Shown here piece after piece: positions 44,060 through 54,470 of a stretch of 64,000 bases of DNA; positions within the stretch are counted from its first letter, which is position 1; each line of letters opens with the position of its first letter. Under the pieces are notes generated by a model. It saw only the letters and a list, made by a program, of their open reading frames with translations. It ran no database searches and was not told where the DNA came from. The stretch is taken from assembly GCA_964030785.1 (NCBI GenBank), contig OZ034969.1, forward strand, positions 47,668,701 to 47,732,700, given 5' to 3'. This stretch comes from Siderastrea siderea. Taxonomy: Eukaryota; Cnidaria; Anthozoa; Scleractinia; Rhizangiidae. The position numbers were made by a program, and so were the translations under genes.

Positions 44060-44849
44060 TGAACAAGCTACCAGCGATTAACGAGAATTCTTTAAAGAAA
44101 TCGGCCTGTTTTCGTCAGTGTTTTTATACCCCAGGAATTTCGTTTCTCTTCACCGCGTGCTGTTTTGTTCAATCAGGACTACTGTTGTGTTCACAAGTAA
44201 TCAGTGAATGGCCTAATTAACTGTTTTCCGGTAAGATTACCATTAACCTCGTTATTTCCTTCAACACGTTTGGAAATATTACACTAGGAATGCACGCTAT
44301 TTTTAGCGGATGACTTTGCTGAATGCACCAAGTCACGCTAACCGGAAGGCCACCTGTTACTTAATTGTGAACAGAACCATTTATCGAAACTTCTTTCCAC
44401 ACAAGCTACAGAAGTTCATAATCCTTATTTACCGTTTGCATGCAATCAAAAGTTTTACTCAAAGTTTTCCTCTATGGCGATAAGAAAACCGTAACATCTA
44501 AATATTAGCTTTCAAACAAAAAAAGAAGAGAGCGGCGTGAGGTCACTCGCTTTGCTCCCTTTCTGGCTGAGCCTGATTTTTTTTTTAATCTTTTGTATCT
44601 GTAATGTTACAGAGTTTCCCTCAATTGTCCATCATTTCATGTTCAAGTTCGGAGAAAATACGAACAAATACCCGCATTTGAAGATGGGACATGTGGGAGT
44701 GTCGAAATAGCGTGACTTTCCTTTACTTTTTGGATGCTGTCACGCAACGCTAGATGACACTCGGGAAGACTGGGTTGGAGTGAAACTTTCAAAATGGCGC
44801 TGATCATTCAACGTTTCCTATAAACCGCGTTTTAGCCAAAGCTCAGGAG
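44060..44849. promoter_or_regulatory. Shared divergent promoter region between FAM167-like and H6PD genes
   Basis: This 790-bp interval separates two divergent intronless start codons. It holds TTTCAAAATGGCGCTGAT at 44787-44804, which resembles a YY1 site and begins a short upstream ORF (44794-44823, MALIIQRFL) ending 26 nt before the H6PD ATG. No TATA box is obvious. Transcription starts are not known. Confidence 0.45.
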
Positions 44850-47252
44850 ATGTACTGTTATTCCACCTGTATTTTTGTAATTATACTTTTTATTACGCAA
44901 GGTATAGCTACACAGAATCAACAGACTGCGAAATCTTGGCGAAATGTAACGAATATAGTGTTGATTGGCGCTACGGGCGACTTGGCCAAAAGATATTTAT
45001 GGCAAGGTTTCTTTCATCTTTTCAGGCAGGAGACAACGGAACAAAATAAGTTTAAATTCTACGCAACCGCTCGAGAGGAATTTGGGACAGGTAAAAAGAA
45101 AATTGATGTCATTTTAGCAGACTCTATAAAATGCCCTAAAGGTGAACTTTCGTGTGTTGAGGAGAAGAGGGCATTTGCGCGTGTTACACAATATCATCGT
45201 TTAAAAAACGACGAAGACTACAACTCGTTGTGCCAGATAATCTCGAATAATTTAGAACCAGAAGAGCGGGAGAAGGGTCGTATGTTCTATCTGTCAGTTC
45301 CGCCATTTGCCTACACGCAGATCGCTAAGAGGATTAATTCATTTTGCCGCCACCAAGATAAACAAACGTGGACTCGCCTCGTGCTGGAAAAGCCCTTTGG
45401 CTCGGACTTCACCTCTGCCCAAGAGTTAGCTAAAGACTTGGCCAAATATTTTGAAGAAAACGAAGTTTATCGGATTGATCACTATCTGGGCAAAAGTGGA
45501 GTTACCCAGATCTTGGACTTTCGCTTCAGCAATCATGATCTTTATAAAACTTTGTGGAGTAGAGATCACATAGAAAGAGTAGAAATTGTTTTAAAAGAAA
45601 GAAATGATTGTAAAGGAAGAACAAACTTTTATGACCATTATGGTGTTATACGCGATGTGATGCAAAATCACATGACTGAGCTCCTAGTTATGGTTGCTAT
45701 GGAGATGCCAAACAACCTTGGCAACAGAACAAGTGTTATGCAAAACAAACGAAGGCTTTTGAGAGAAATTAAACCTATGAATAGATGGAGTGGCATTGTT
45801 GGCCAATATAGACTATACAACACGCACTACCGTTCTGAGAAAAGGCAAGAAAAAATGGCTGATTCCCAAAACAGTAACACACCAACTTTTGCTGCTGTGT
45901 CCGTCTTTGTTAACAATGCACGCTGGCAAGGTGTTCCTTTTGTTCTGGTATCTGGGAAGCAGCTTGATGAACGCACAGCTTATGTGCGAATACTTTTCAA
46001 AAACAATGTCCATAAAGTGCATTCTAACTCAGTTGAAGATAATAAGTGTAACGTCAGACAGATACTGTTCAATATTCAGGGAGAAAGGCTCCAAAAGCCA
46101 GCAGTACTTCTTTCAGGATTTCTGCCAAAACCCAAATCATGTCAGCCATTGATATCTATGGAGAACATTACTGGAGAACTTTTTGGTTGTTCAGGTAACA
46201 GTTTTGATGCTTCAATTCTACACGACTCAACTAACGCTTACACAACGCTAATATCGGCTGTATATCATGAAAAGAAAAACTTGTTTGTTGGAACTGAAGA
46301 CCTTTTAACTTCCTGGAAAGTCTGGTCTCATTTCCTGGACAGTTTAAATAATGTGGTTCCCCGCCAATATGACCAGGAAAACTTGGATGTGTTAGAGTTT
46401 GTTACAGTGGGAGAGCGTATTGAGTTTTCTTGTGACAATGGAGATGGAAGTTGCATTGCAGATGGTATTTGCAAATCAGTTGAGACATCAACAAATTTCT
46501 ACAAGCAAGATTTATTCAGAAATAATCATCTGATAGCTGGAACAAGTTCTCAGATTGTAAGAACTCTTGCAATTAGTGTTATAGATCATGCTCATAGAGC
46601 AGTTTCTCAAAATGGGGTCTTTCACTTGGCTTTATCAGGGGGCACCTCTCCTGTGATGCTCTATGAAACCCTAGCTTTTAGGGCCAAGGCATTTCCATGG
46701 CAACACACCCATATTTGGATGGTGGATGAACGATGTGTCCCATTTACCAGCAGGGAATCAAATTTTGGTTTGATTTACGACAGGCTCTTACGACACCTGC
46801 CTATTTCTCCCTTTAACATTCACCCAATGCATATCATGTTAAAAGGTGGATTATGTGACGCAAATGACAATGGTGCAGAACACTATGAGGCTGATCTCAG
46901 AAGATCTCTAGTCAATGGCCAGTTAGATTTTGTTGTTCTTGGTATTGGTGCAGACGGACATACGGCTTCTCTGTTTCCCCATCAAACACTTCTTAACAAC
47001 AAGGACAAGTGGATAGGTTTAACTGAAACTGGTAGTGGCTACAAAGTGAAGCAAAGAATGACAATGACCTTGAATTTACTCAACAAGGCTAAGAGCACTG
47101 CATTTCTTGTTCTTGGTGATAAAAAGCAGGACATAGTGAAGAAACTTTCTAGTGGTGATGTCGATATTTGGAGGTACCCCATAACTGGAATTCAACCCAT
47201 CACTGGAGATATGACTTGGTACATCGATAATGAAGCTTTTGGCAGACACTAG
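44850..47252 (+). CDS. H6PD: Hexose-6-phosphate dehydrogenase / 6-phosphogluconolactonase (GDH/6PGL), ER luminal, intronless
   Basis: H6PD makes NADPH in the ER lumen from glucose-6-phosphate and carries out the first two oxidative pentose-phosphate steps in one polypeptide. The 800-residue frame is close to the human length (791). It has a hydrophobic signal peptide (residues 1-20), the dinucleotide-binding GATGDLAKR (about 40-48), the G6PDH active-site block RIDHYLGK (about 208-215), YGVIRDVMQNH, and the C-terminal lactonase motifs LALSGGTSP (about 593), VDERCVP (about 625) and GIGADGHTASLF (about 700). The end, DMTWYIDNEAFGRH, matches the human C-terminus closely and has no KDEL, as in human. 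The whole frame is one exon, whereas vertebrate H6PD has introns. No frame damage is seen, so it is presumably functional. Confidence 0.97.
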   Translation: MYCYSTCIFVIILFITQGIATQNQQTAKSWRNVTNIVLIGATGDLAKRYLWQGFFHLFRQETTEQNKFKFYATAREEFGTGKKKIDVILADSIKCPKGELSCVEEKRAFARVTQYHRLKNDEDYNSLCQIISNNLEPEEREKGRMFYLSVPPFAYTQIAKRINSFCRHQDKQTWTRLVLEKPFGSDFTSAQELAKDLAKYFEENEVYRIDHYLGKSGVTQILDFRFSNHDLYKTLWSRDHIERVEIVLKERNDCKGRTNFYDHYGVIRDVMQNHMTELLVMVAMEMPNNLGNRTSVMQNKRRLLREIKPMNRWSGIVGQYRLYNTHYRSEKRQEKMADSQNSNTPTFAAVSVFVNNARWQGVPFVLVSGKQLDERTAYVRILFKNNVHKVHSNSVEDNKCNVRQILFNIQGERLQKPAVLLSGFLPKPKSCQPLISMENITGELFGCSGNSFDASILHDSTNAYTTLISAVYHEKKNLFVGTEDLLTSWKVWSHFLDSLNNVVPRQYDQENLDVLEFVTVGERIEFSCDNGDGSCIADGICKSVETSTNFYKQDLFRNNHLIAGTSSQIVRTLAISVIDHAHRAVSQNGVFHLALSGGTSPVMLYETLAFRAKAFPWQHTHIWMVDERCVPFTSRESNFGLIYDRLLRHLPISPFNIHPMHIMLKGGLCDANDNGAEHYEADLRRSLVNGQLDFVVLGIGADGHTASLFPHQTLLNNKDKWIGLTETGSGYKVKQRMTMTLNLLNKAKSTAFLVLGDKKQDIVKKLSSGDVDIWRYPITGIQPITGDMTWYIDNEAFGRH

Positions 47253-48112
47253 AATTGAAGGATAAAAGTTACAAAGCTATAGAGGGTATTTCTGACAGCC
47301 ATATTGGTATTTTGTGACTATTGGCTTATGCCTTATAGAAATTAGGGTCAGTTGTATTATTATTGTTATTATTATTGTTATTATTATTATTATTATTATT
47401 AGTTTTTATCTATTTTTTCTCTAAAATTGGCAGTTACCGGTAAATGTCTTGTTATGGACACCTAAACTATATGGACACCTCACTATTGCTGCCTCGTCCC
47501 CAGTCGCTCGTGATCACTTTTTTCTGGGAGATATTTTAGTTAATTATTGAGGAAAGTGGGGGGCGAGGGGAGAGACAGGAAGGTGTTCTATTTTTCCTTC
47601 CCATCACCCACCGCTTGCACTCCATGCTTGCTTCCAATCCCCCCACTTGCACTCCACGCTTACTCCCAATCTCCCCTCTCACACCAAAATCAGCGTGCGC
47701 TTGGCCTTGGAAAAGCCTGTGGATGAGGCAGTCTTTATTGTGCAGGTCCATAAAATATCCATACCCACCCCATGGATGGTCATTGGAAAATCGAGGGGGG
47801 AGACGTCTCAGAAGCCAAAATTTGAAAAGAAAAATATGAAGCTTAACTGGAATTTCTAGAGGGGTAGGGGGATGGGGTTCAAATCTAGAAATCATCTGTG
47901 GGGGAGGTATGGATGTTTTCAGGAAACAGACATTTACAGACAGTTTGCATGCTCTGAAAAAGAAAAAAAAACCGACAAAATCCGTATAAACTCCACCTCT
48001 GAAATATGGACATCTCCATAGTGCAGAAACTTTAGTGTCTGTGAGATCTGACTGTAATTTGTTTAAGTATTTTATAAACCCAATGATGCTTAAATAAATA
48101 AAAAATGCCAAG
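47253..48112. other. H6PD 3' flank; TTA microsatellite and repeat-like C-rich sequence
   Basis: A TTATTATTG microsatellite lies at 47355-47402. From 47520 to 47700 a C-rich stretch repeats CTTGCACTCCA(T/C)GCTT twice. The first AATAAA is at about 48092, so the 3' UTR could extend that far. The minus-strand frame 47536-48111 looks like repeat, not gene. Confidence 0.5.
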
Positions 48113-48240
48113 ACCTTCTTGGTGAAAATTCCCAGCCCCCTACAGGAATCAAACCCATGACCTTCCAGATACCGGATGGAACGCTCTACGACTGAGCTAT
48201 GGAAGACTCGAGATAAGCGAGGTCATACAAATTGGGATTA
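48113..48240 (-). mobile_element. tRNA-like SINE head, minus strand
   Basis: The reverse complement reads CTTCCATAGCTCAGTCGTAG, AGAGCGTTCCATCCGGTATC and GGTTTGATTCC. The A- and B-box spacing is tRNA-like but acceptor pairing is poor. A related GACTC/GAGGTC segment extends to the right. Confidence 0.6.
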
Positions 48241-48416
48241 TGTGCTGTAGGACCCAATGATGCTTAACTTTTTATCCTGAAAACCCTATCAATTTTCAGA
48301 TAATTCAGAATACTGCACAAATGTGCTCAGGTGAACTATAGTCTCTAAATAGGGCATTATAGCCCAATGGTGGTGGGCATTACACGTAAACCTACCAGAA
48401 AAAATAGTGAGCCCAG

Positions 48417-48481
48417 GTATTAGCAGCCATGGACAGCTGTTTTGGCCTTGTTAGGCCTCATCAGCAGGGCATAGCTAATAC
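48417..48481 (-). ncRNA. Hammerhead-ribozyme-like relic, probably of Penelope origin, likely inactive
   Basis: On the minus strand the order is GTATTAGC, CTGATGA, stem GGCCT-AACA-AGGCC, then AAAACAGCTGTC and GCTAATAC. The outer 8-mers pair (helix I), CTGATGA is the intact catalytic core, GGCCT/AGGCC forms helix II and GTC is an acceptable cleavage triplet. The second core box should be GAAA but reads AAAA. The change sits at a would-be CpG (GGCCG to GGCCA), so this copy is probably dead. Penelope-like elements are known to carry hammerheads in their terminal repeats. Confidence 0.55.
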
Positions 48482-49260
48482 TTGGGGTCAGGGATCACAC
48501 ACGAAGATAACAATTGAATGAAAACATATGACCTCTACTTTGTATGACCAAGCAGAGTGGAATTTCTTTTGTTTGCCTTCAAACAAAGTGCATTACATCA
48601 ATTCAGTCTAACTGGTTTCACTTGCTTAAGTTGCAATGCAAAGTACTTGTGGTGGTGTTCACTATATATGGGACCTTCCCCTTTTTCAAAAATGGAAGTG
48701 TGTAAAAGACAAACCAGCAATCAAACATGCAGCCCAGTGGAAACCAGCAGAAGACCATTATGCAGGCCATCAAACTCCCTTTGTATTCGTGCAATGGCAA
48801 TTTGACAGGCTGCTTTTTTTTAGTTGACCTGAAGGCTTCTGTAGGTAACTGAAGATCACCTGAAGTCTTCCAAGGACAACTGATGAGAATCCAATCTTAA
48901 ATCGCAGGAAGGAAGCCTTCAGGTCATCTTTGGAAATCCTCAGAAGGCTTCAGATCATCCAAAGAGTTGAACAGGGTGATAAGCTCCTGGACCCCACCAA
49001 TAAATGCATACACCAAAGGGACACTTTACTTTGTCTGTGTTGTCTGGTTATTATGGGAAAAAACAAGTGCGAAAGGACCAGTTCAAAATGCAAGGTCAGT
49101 CTTCAGTAGCATATCTTGTGTCTCTTGGAAGAAACATGGATGGTACATCTTCAGTAGCCTGATATGATACATCTTTTCTTTTTGTTTATTGTAAGCTGTC
49201 AATTTGCAACAGCAAAAAAAAAATACAAGACACTATCCAGTCTTGAAATCACATTTTATT
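48482..49260. other. Intergenic, nothing coding recognised
   Basis: It contains a loose inverted pair (CCTGAAGGCTTCTG near 48830 against CAGAAGGCTTCAG near 48940) and otherwise unremarkable sequence. Confidence 0.45.
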
Positions 49261-49271
49261 TGACTTGAGCT

Positions 49272-49691
49272 GGGGGGGGTAGTTCCCAAAGATTTAGGCC
49301 GGGGTGTGCGGTGTGCTCCTGGAAACCCTTACCCAATTTCATACCAAAATATGTGATTTTCCCTATCCTATTTCAGACCTGACCAAAAATTTGATACCCT
49401 ATATCAGGCCAGACCCTAACCCTATCTTGTTTGTGTAAACATTTGAGAAGGGCTTCAAATTCCCAACGTTAATCAAATCTCAGTTCTTAGGAGAAGAAAA
49501 TTAATAAGAAGATGGCTTCTTGTTAGAACCGTACCAGATTCCACATCAGAGTGCACAAACCTTACCCTATTTCAGACCAAAATGGTCAAAATCTATACCC
49601 CATTTCAGACCAAAAGGCTCAAAAACCATACCCTTTGGTGCCACACATATCCATATAGCTTATATACGGGAGTACCCCCCCCCCCCCTGGG
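49272..49691. mobile_element. 420-bp G-run/C-run-ended element with 10-bp target duplication
   Basis: GACTTGAGCT flanks both ends exactly (49262-49271 and 49692-49701). The element starts GGGGGGGGTAGTTCCC and ends GGGAGTACCCCCCCC..., roughly inverted. The interior repeats ACCCTATTTCAGACC(A/T) with variants five or so times. Confidence 0.75.
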
Positions 49692-49792
49692 GACTTGAGC
49701 TCCAGAGTAAAAGTTATGTTTCTACAGTTAATCTCGTTCTCTCAAGAAAGATAACTCACTTGTTGTATTGCAGGTGAATATCCTGTTTGCAG

Positions 49793-50400
49793 GCGGGGGG
49801 GGGGGGGGTACCCATTGAAGTATTGTACACGGAAGCTCCGCCCCAAGATTCAAACCCTTACTCTTTATTGCCCCTTTCAAATACCTAGAACAAAAATTTT
49901 AGCTCTTTTATCCAAAAACAGCTAATCAACGCAGGATTCTAGTCTAATTCGGGATTCTAGGTAATCAACGTGGGATTCTAGTCGTTCGAAGGCTCCAAGC
50001 TTTCGTTTCTTTTTGCATTGTGATTTAATCTATCAAAAATTTTTCGAAGAGTTTTAGTACTTAGATTGAGCTGCTGAGTCCTCGCCGGTGAACCATATTC
50101 TCACATAGTATGTTATCTCCTTTCAGTTTAAGATGCATTCCGGTGACCCATTCACCTACTAATTCATTTAATTCACTAAAACAGTTTCAACCCTTTCCTT
50201 TACTACAGGTGCAAAAAAACCACCCCTTTTGGGTGGGGCCTACCAACTCCGGGGTAGACAGAGAGTATAACCTCATCCCCACCTCCCAGCTCCCCTCAGA
50301 AAGTAGCAGACTTGAAATGAAAGTCACGAATCTTGCTTCTTACTTTACAAAATTGGGCTTTTACATTTAACATTCGCACCCCCCCCGTCCCCAGCTGAGG
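49793..50400. repeat. Second G-run/C-run block, boundaries unclear
   Basis: It begins with about 17 G then TACCCATTGAAGTATTG and contains CTCCGCCCC, GGGATTCTAG repeated, and GGGTGGGGCCTACCAAC. CACCCCCCCCGTCCCC lies near 50378. It is similar in style to 49272-49691, but I found no target duplication. Confidence 0.45.
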
Positions 50401-50516
50401 ACTGACCTTTCCCTCTTCCCCCTAAAGAATTCCATTAAAAAGTGTTAACCCCTGAAGAGTTCATTAAGAAATGGGTTTACCCCTGAAGAATTTCACACAC
50501 ACAAAAAAACAAGAAA

Positions 50517-50640
50517 TTCTGGGGAATTTACAGGCGGCGCATAGTCTCTCGCCCCCTCCCCTTTTCTTTAGTAGTCCGTGGTTTCCAGTGACCTGGTATG
50601 GACAGTTTGCACTTCCGGTATGTAAGGAATTAAATTTGTG
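50517..50640 (-). mobile_element. Dispersed repeat 'R1', partial inverted copy
   Basis: The reverse complement carries AATTCCTTACATACCGGAAG, GGTCACTGGAAACCACGG, AAAAGGGGAGGGGGCGAGAG, ACTATGCGCCGCCTGT and CAGAATTTCTTG, in the same order as copies 1960-2672 and 57478-58640. Confidence 0.75.
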
Positions 50641-51740
50641 TATGCAACTTGAGAACTTCGTTTGTTTGTAACCAGTGACCTCTGTACGACTCTTTCAAAT
50701 CGTTCCTAAACCGTGATATCGTTAAGCTACAACAGGTGGAAACGTTTTTTGCTCAAAAAGCTTTACTTCTTCTCTTTTGAGCTCAAACTTCATTTTGTAT
50801 AGTATTCTTGATTTCACGTAGGGGTTCAGACCAATTTTTTATCGCCAGAAAGCTGTGTTTCTAGAGACATGTGGAAGACATATTCACGTCAATGCTGAGA
50901 TAGCTAACCGACTCGTGACGTTTATATTTTTGCGTGTTAACCCGTGCTCTAATACAGACTAAAATGAATGAAACTTTATTAAATTCGTTTGAAATCGTGG
51001 AAAGACATAAACGAAAGACTGAGAGGTCTTAGACAAGTTTAGACAGCCAAAATTCTAAAAAATTGGGCAGAACCGAAAAGCAGAAATGTATTTCTGACCT
51101 CATCAGGCGACGGATTCAATTTAGATTGGTGATACTCAGGCCTTGTTTGTTATTTGATTGAGATTTCATCACCACCGAATTTTTTTGTTTACTGTTCTCC
51201 TTTTTTTAGTGTTATAGTTTTTTGGGACGCCATTTATTAAACCATAGAAGTTAGTTTCAGCTTTGATTCTGTAAGGGCCGGGTTTACAGTGGCAGGTATA
51301 GATTGCTTTCCGTCTCGTGCACTGAAGAAATCTCCTCAAAAACAGCAAAATAAACATTTCAACGCTTACCTTTACTCAACTTCAATACGCCGCGAAACTC
51401 AAAACATCAAAGTTACGCTTCACATGCAAGAATGGTCATGTCACGAACAAATCGTCCCGTATTTGAAACATTAGCTTTCAGTCTCGTAAAATCCACCTCA
51501 TTATAACGAGCCTGATTGTTTAGAGCCCGCGCGGAGACTAAGTCTACTGACTTTCGTAAATTCAGGAATGTGCGTTGCATTTAATGAGACGGCCGCACGT
51601 GCCTAGCACGTGCACCGCCTAATAAAAATATTTACCACTGAAGAATTCCATGAAATCTCAGTTCATATTAATACCCCTGAAGAATTCCTCCACTTCTCCA
51701 GAGGTTATCCATTACTACTGAAGAATTCCATTGTTCCTCA
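50641..51740. other. Intergenic, nothing coding recognised
   Basis: AT-rich sequence. The phrase CCTGAAGAATTCC recurs near 51668-51730 as loose tandem units. No gene is seen. Confidence 0.4.
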
Positions 51741-51746
51741 ACCGGG

Positions 51747-51756
51747 GTGTGTGTGT

Positions 51757-51787
<31 letters not shown>

Positions 51788-51794
51788 GGGGGGA
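51747..51794. repeat. (GT)n followed by a long G homopolymer
   Basis: About 12 GT units run into about 23 G (51771-51793), interrupted by nothing. G-runs this long are prone to length variation and assembly error. Confidence 0.95.
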
Positions 51795-51958
51795 TATTAA
51801 ATGGAATAACCTATTATCATTGGGTACTTTTTCTAGAAAGCTAATAACGTAACCAGTTTCTCACCGGCCAAAAGTACCGACGAGCTCTGGGGACGAATTG
51901 GAGTCGTCTTGATAGCCTTGAAATACGATTCCTTCGTTGAACTCTCTTTTCGATCTTC

Positions 51959-52626
51959 TCAGGTATATTAAGGACTGGGTCATTTGAGGTACATTCAAAA
52001 ATGAAGGGGGTGGTCTATCTCAGTAAGTATGCAACCTATTGACACGAAATTAAGCAAAAAGATGAAACTTGTTACGAAAGCTCATTTAGATAAACAGCTG
52101 TCACAATAGGGATCACGTGACTAATTAAGGTATTAAATTTCGATATTATTCTTTAGGCGAGATGTAGGAGAACTTATGCAAACCTAACTTACAAAATGAC
52201 GTCTTAATAGTTTTCCTTGCATTAAGTTCTACTCGAAATTAACTGGAAGGCGTGTCCAGGTCACGTGGTTATTGAAATGTCATGATTTTGCTGTCACGCA
52301 ATAGCCATAAGACCCTCATCCAGGGTAGGGAGACCACCTTTCCAGTTACATTTGGAAAGTACCTCATAAAAATCACGCAATCACTGAAAATGCCAGGTAA
52401 ATGTATTTTTTCCTAGTGTGCAGAAGCCCTAAGAACAAAACCGGAAGTAAAACCTTAATTGGTTACACAATGTGTTGCCATGGAAATGTAAATGTCAAAA
52501 ATACTATATCAACAGGATAAAGGCGTTGGCCAAAGCGCAAACTTATCACATGTTTCATTTCGAAGATAGACCACCCCCATTACTTTCTGGATGAGATACT
52601 TGCAGACCCAGTCCTTAATATACCTG
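51959..52626. mobile_element. ~670-bp element with long terminal inverted repeats
   Basis: The left end TCAGGTATATTAAGGACTGG is the exact inverse of the right end (52607-52626). Further in, GGGGGTGGTCTATCT mirrors AGATAGACCACCCCC. Unlike the other palindromes here the TTAA is internal to the terminal repeat. It is noncoding. Confidence 0.8.
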
Positions 52627-53195
52627 ATTGGCTTCTAGAGCTAGACATTTCCAGGTCTATGGCTAAAACGGCACGTTTGCTGGCATGTTTTCGTGCTCTT
52701 TTGGCATTCAGAACGTCAATCTTTGTGCACAATTAAGAGCGAGTATTTTAAAATTGTTGCTTGCATGTTTATTTCTCAAATCTTTAGTTGCTGACTTCCG
52801 CTCAGCTCTTAATGGCAGCCATCTTTGCCCAAGACTCGCGAGACTCATGAAGGTAGTTTTAACGTATATTTGATACCTTAGATGACAACTGTAATAGTTT
52901 ATAACTCTTTCAGAAAGTTCCGCTTTCGTTTTCAATCAATGATTTTGCATGCAAGAGAAGAATTTGACTTTCGTTCTTATTGTGGTATTTCGCAGTCAGT
53001 CTCATTCATTTGTTAATATTACACACTCAATTATCCCTCTTATTCAATTAGCAATCATAAATACAACGTAGAACTATGCTTTGCCCACGACTGTACACTT
53101 ACAGGAAATTCGACATTGACAGCCACCGAAAAGTTCCTGAGCGTGACCGGCGCGCTTTTTTTCTTGCGTGATTCGGTGTAATGCATGGTTCAATG
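52627..53195. other. Intergenic, nothing recognised
   Basis: No gene or repeat structure is visible here beyond motif-less short frames. Confidence 0.4.
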
Positions 53196-53199
53196 CTAC

Positions 53200-53315
53200 C
53201 TGTTACCATTCCCCCCCGGGCAACCCCGGGGACAAGTCTAGCCCTTCAGCCCGGGGGTGGGGAATTGTTTGAAGCGGTTTTGGCCCGGGGGAGGGGGGGC
53301 GGGGCAAATCGAAGA
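53200..53315. repeat. GC-rich CCCGGG-type low-complexity palindrome
   Basis: CCCCCCCGGGCAACCCCGGGG and GCCCGGGGGAGGGGGGGCGG face each other across CCCGGGGGTGGGG. It is a sharp GC island in AT-rich surroundings; C-run/G-run ends link it in style to 49272-49691. Confidence 0.55.
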
Positions 53316-54270
53316 AAACTTCTTGTGAAGTACGTCACTTCTTGGTTGACGCCGAACCGCGTGAAGAAGCCTGCCGATTTCCAGGGAGAATTTGTAGCAG
53401 ACTGGTTAGAGAAGAATAATCTCTCAAAATCAAAATCTGTATTCGAAGGAACTTTTATTATAAATTGTTAAACGAATGTGCATTTGATGCGTCCTCCAAT
53501 GGATGGCGTTTGTCTTCGGTGTATAATAAATTAAGACCGGCTCTATATGAAAACGGATGCACAGCTTTATATTAAACAGAGGTCTCAGTCCAGTGTTCAT
53601 TCTTTCCATTGGGAATATAAAAAATCTGACTGGGAATTCCGTTCGTTTCTTTTGGAAATTTTCTACTGGAACGATCCGAAAAGTCTTTTTGTAAATGGTA
53701 AATAACCAACAAGTCACACAAATTATTGCCATCTTTCCCCATTCCTCCAACGCAGTGCACGGATAGCTCGGTGAAGGACATTGGTTCTTCAGTTCACTGA
53801 AGTGACAGGTCATTTTTCTCAGATGTAAGGCTCTCTTGAGTGATATTTTCAACTTTCTTAATATCCACAACATGACTGACATGTCCACTGTAGGTTTATT
53901 TCCCAATATGTAACTTCCTGAAACCAGTTAGACGAGAATTCAAGGTATGAAAGCTGAAGCTAACTTTTAAATTAGGGTTGTTTAATCGCAAAATGCAATC
54001 TTAGACAAATTATTATTAAGACTAGATGTCTTCAAATTAAAGGTCACATATTTATTCAGGGTACTTCGTGCATGTACTAATTGAAACCAACGTCACTACT
54101 TGACGATTTTCATGAAGTTTTTTAACATTAGGTTATGCACATGTCGAACTGAGAGCTGCTCTTTCATGGCCGGTCTGAGCTAACAAATGTAGTTTTCCTG
54201 AGCAGTTGCAGATTCATTAAATTTATCAATTCATATACTCCTAGAATCGAATGAAATTTATGCAGTGCAG
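53316..54270. other. Intergenic, no gene recognised
   Basis: Minus-strand frames at 53430-53906 show no family motif. Nothing repeat-like is evident. Confidence 0.4.
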
Positions 54271-54271
54271 T

Positions 54272-54412
54272 ACAATCAATAAGCACCGACGGCCAAGGAA
54301 AAACATTGGCTATCGTTCAGATAATTCGACTACTTTTTTCCCCGAAATGGAAGATCCTTTTAAACCCCTTGTTGATACAGCTGGTTACCGATCTACTCAA
54401 ACCAGCTGAAAC
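54272..54412. repeat. Dispersed repeat 'R3', uninterrupted copy
   Basis: It shares CAATAAGCACCGA, GTTGATACAGC and CTACTCAAACCAGCTGA with 13350-14045, where the same repeat is split by a palindromic element. Confidence 0.65.
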
Positions 54413-54470
54413 CCCTGAAACCCCTTGAAACCCCTTGAAACCCCCCTGAAACCCCTTGTAACCCCTGTCT
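54412..54470. repeat. (CCCCTTGAAA)n short tandem array
   Basis: About five units of CCCCTTGAAA or CCCCTGAAA run from the end of the R3 repeat. The pattern is C-rich like a telomere strand but does not match TTAGGG/CCCTAA. Confidence 0.85.

Noticed and set aside
47536..48111. 191-residue minus-strand frame
   Set aside because: Covers C-rich, internally repeated sequence (CTTGCACTCCA twice) and poly-Phe from an A-run. No domain, no splice context.
53430..53906. 158-residue minus-strand frame
   Set aside because: No motif; composition and overlapping alternative frames suggest chance.
54412..54470. Interstitial telomere repeat
   Set aside because: The unit is CCCCTTGAAA, not CCCTAA, and the array is only about five units and tied to a dispersed repeat.
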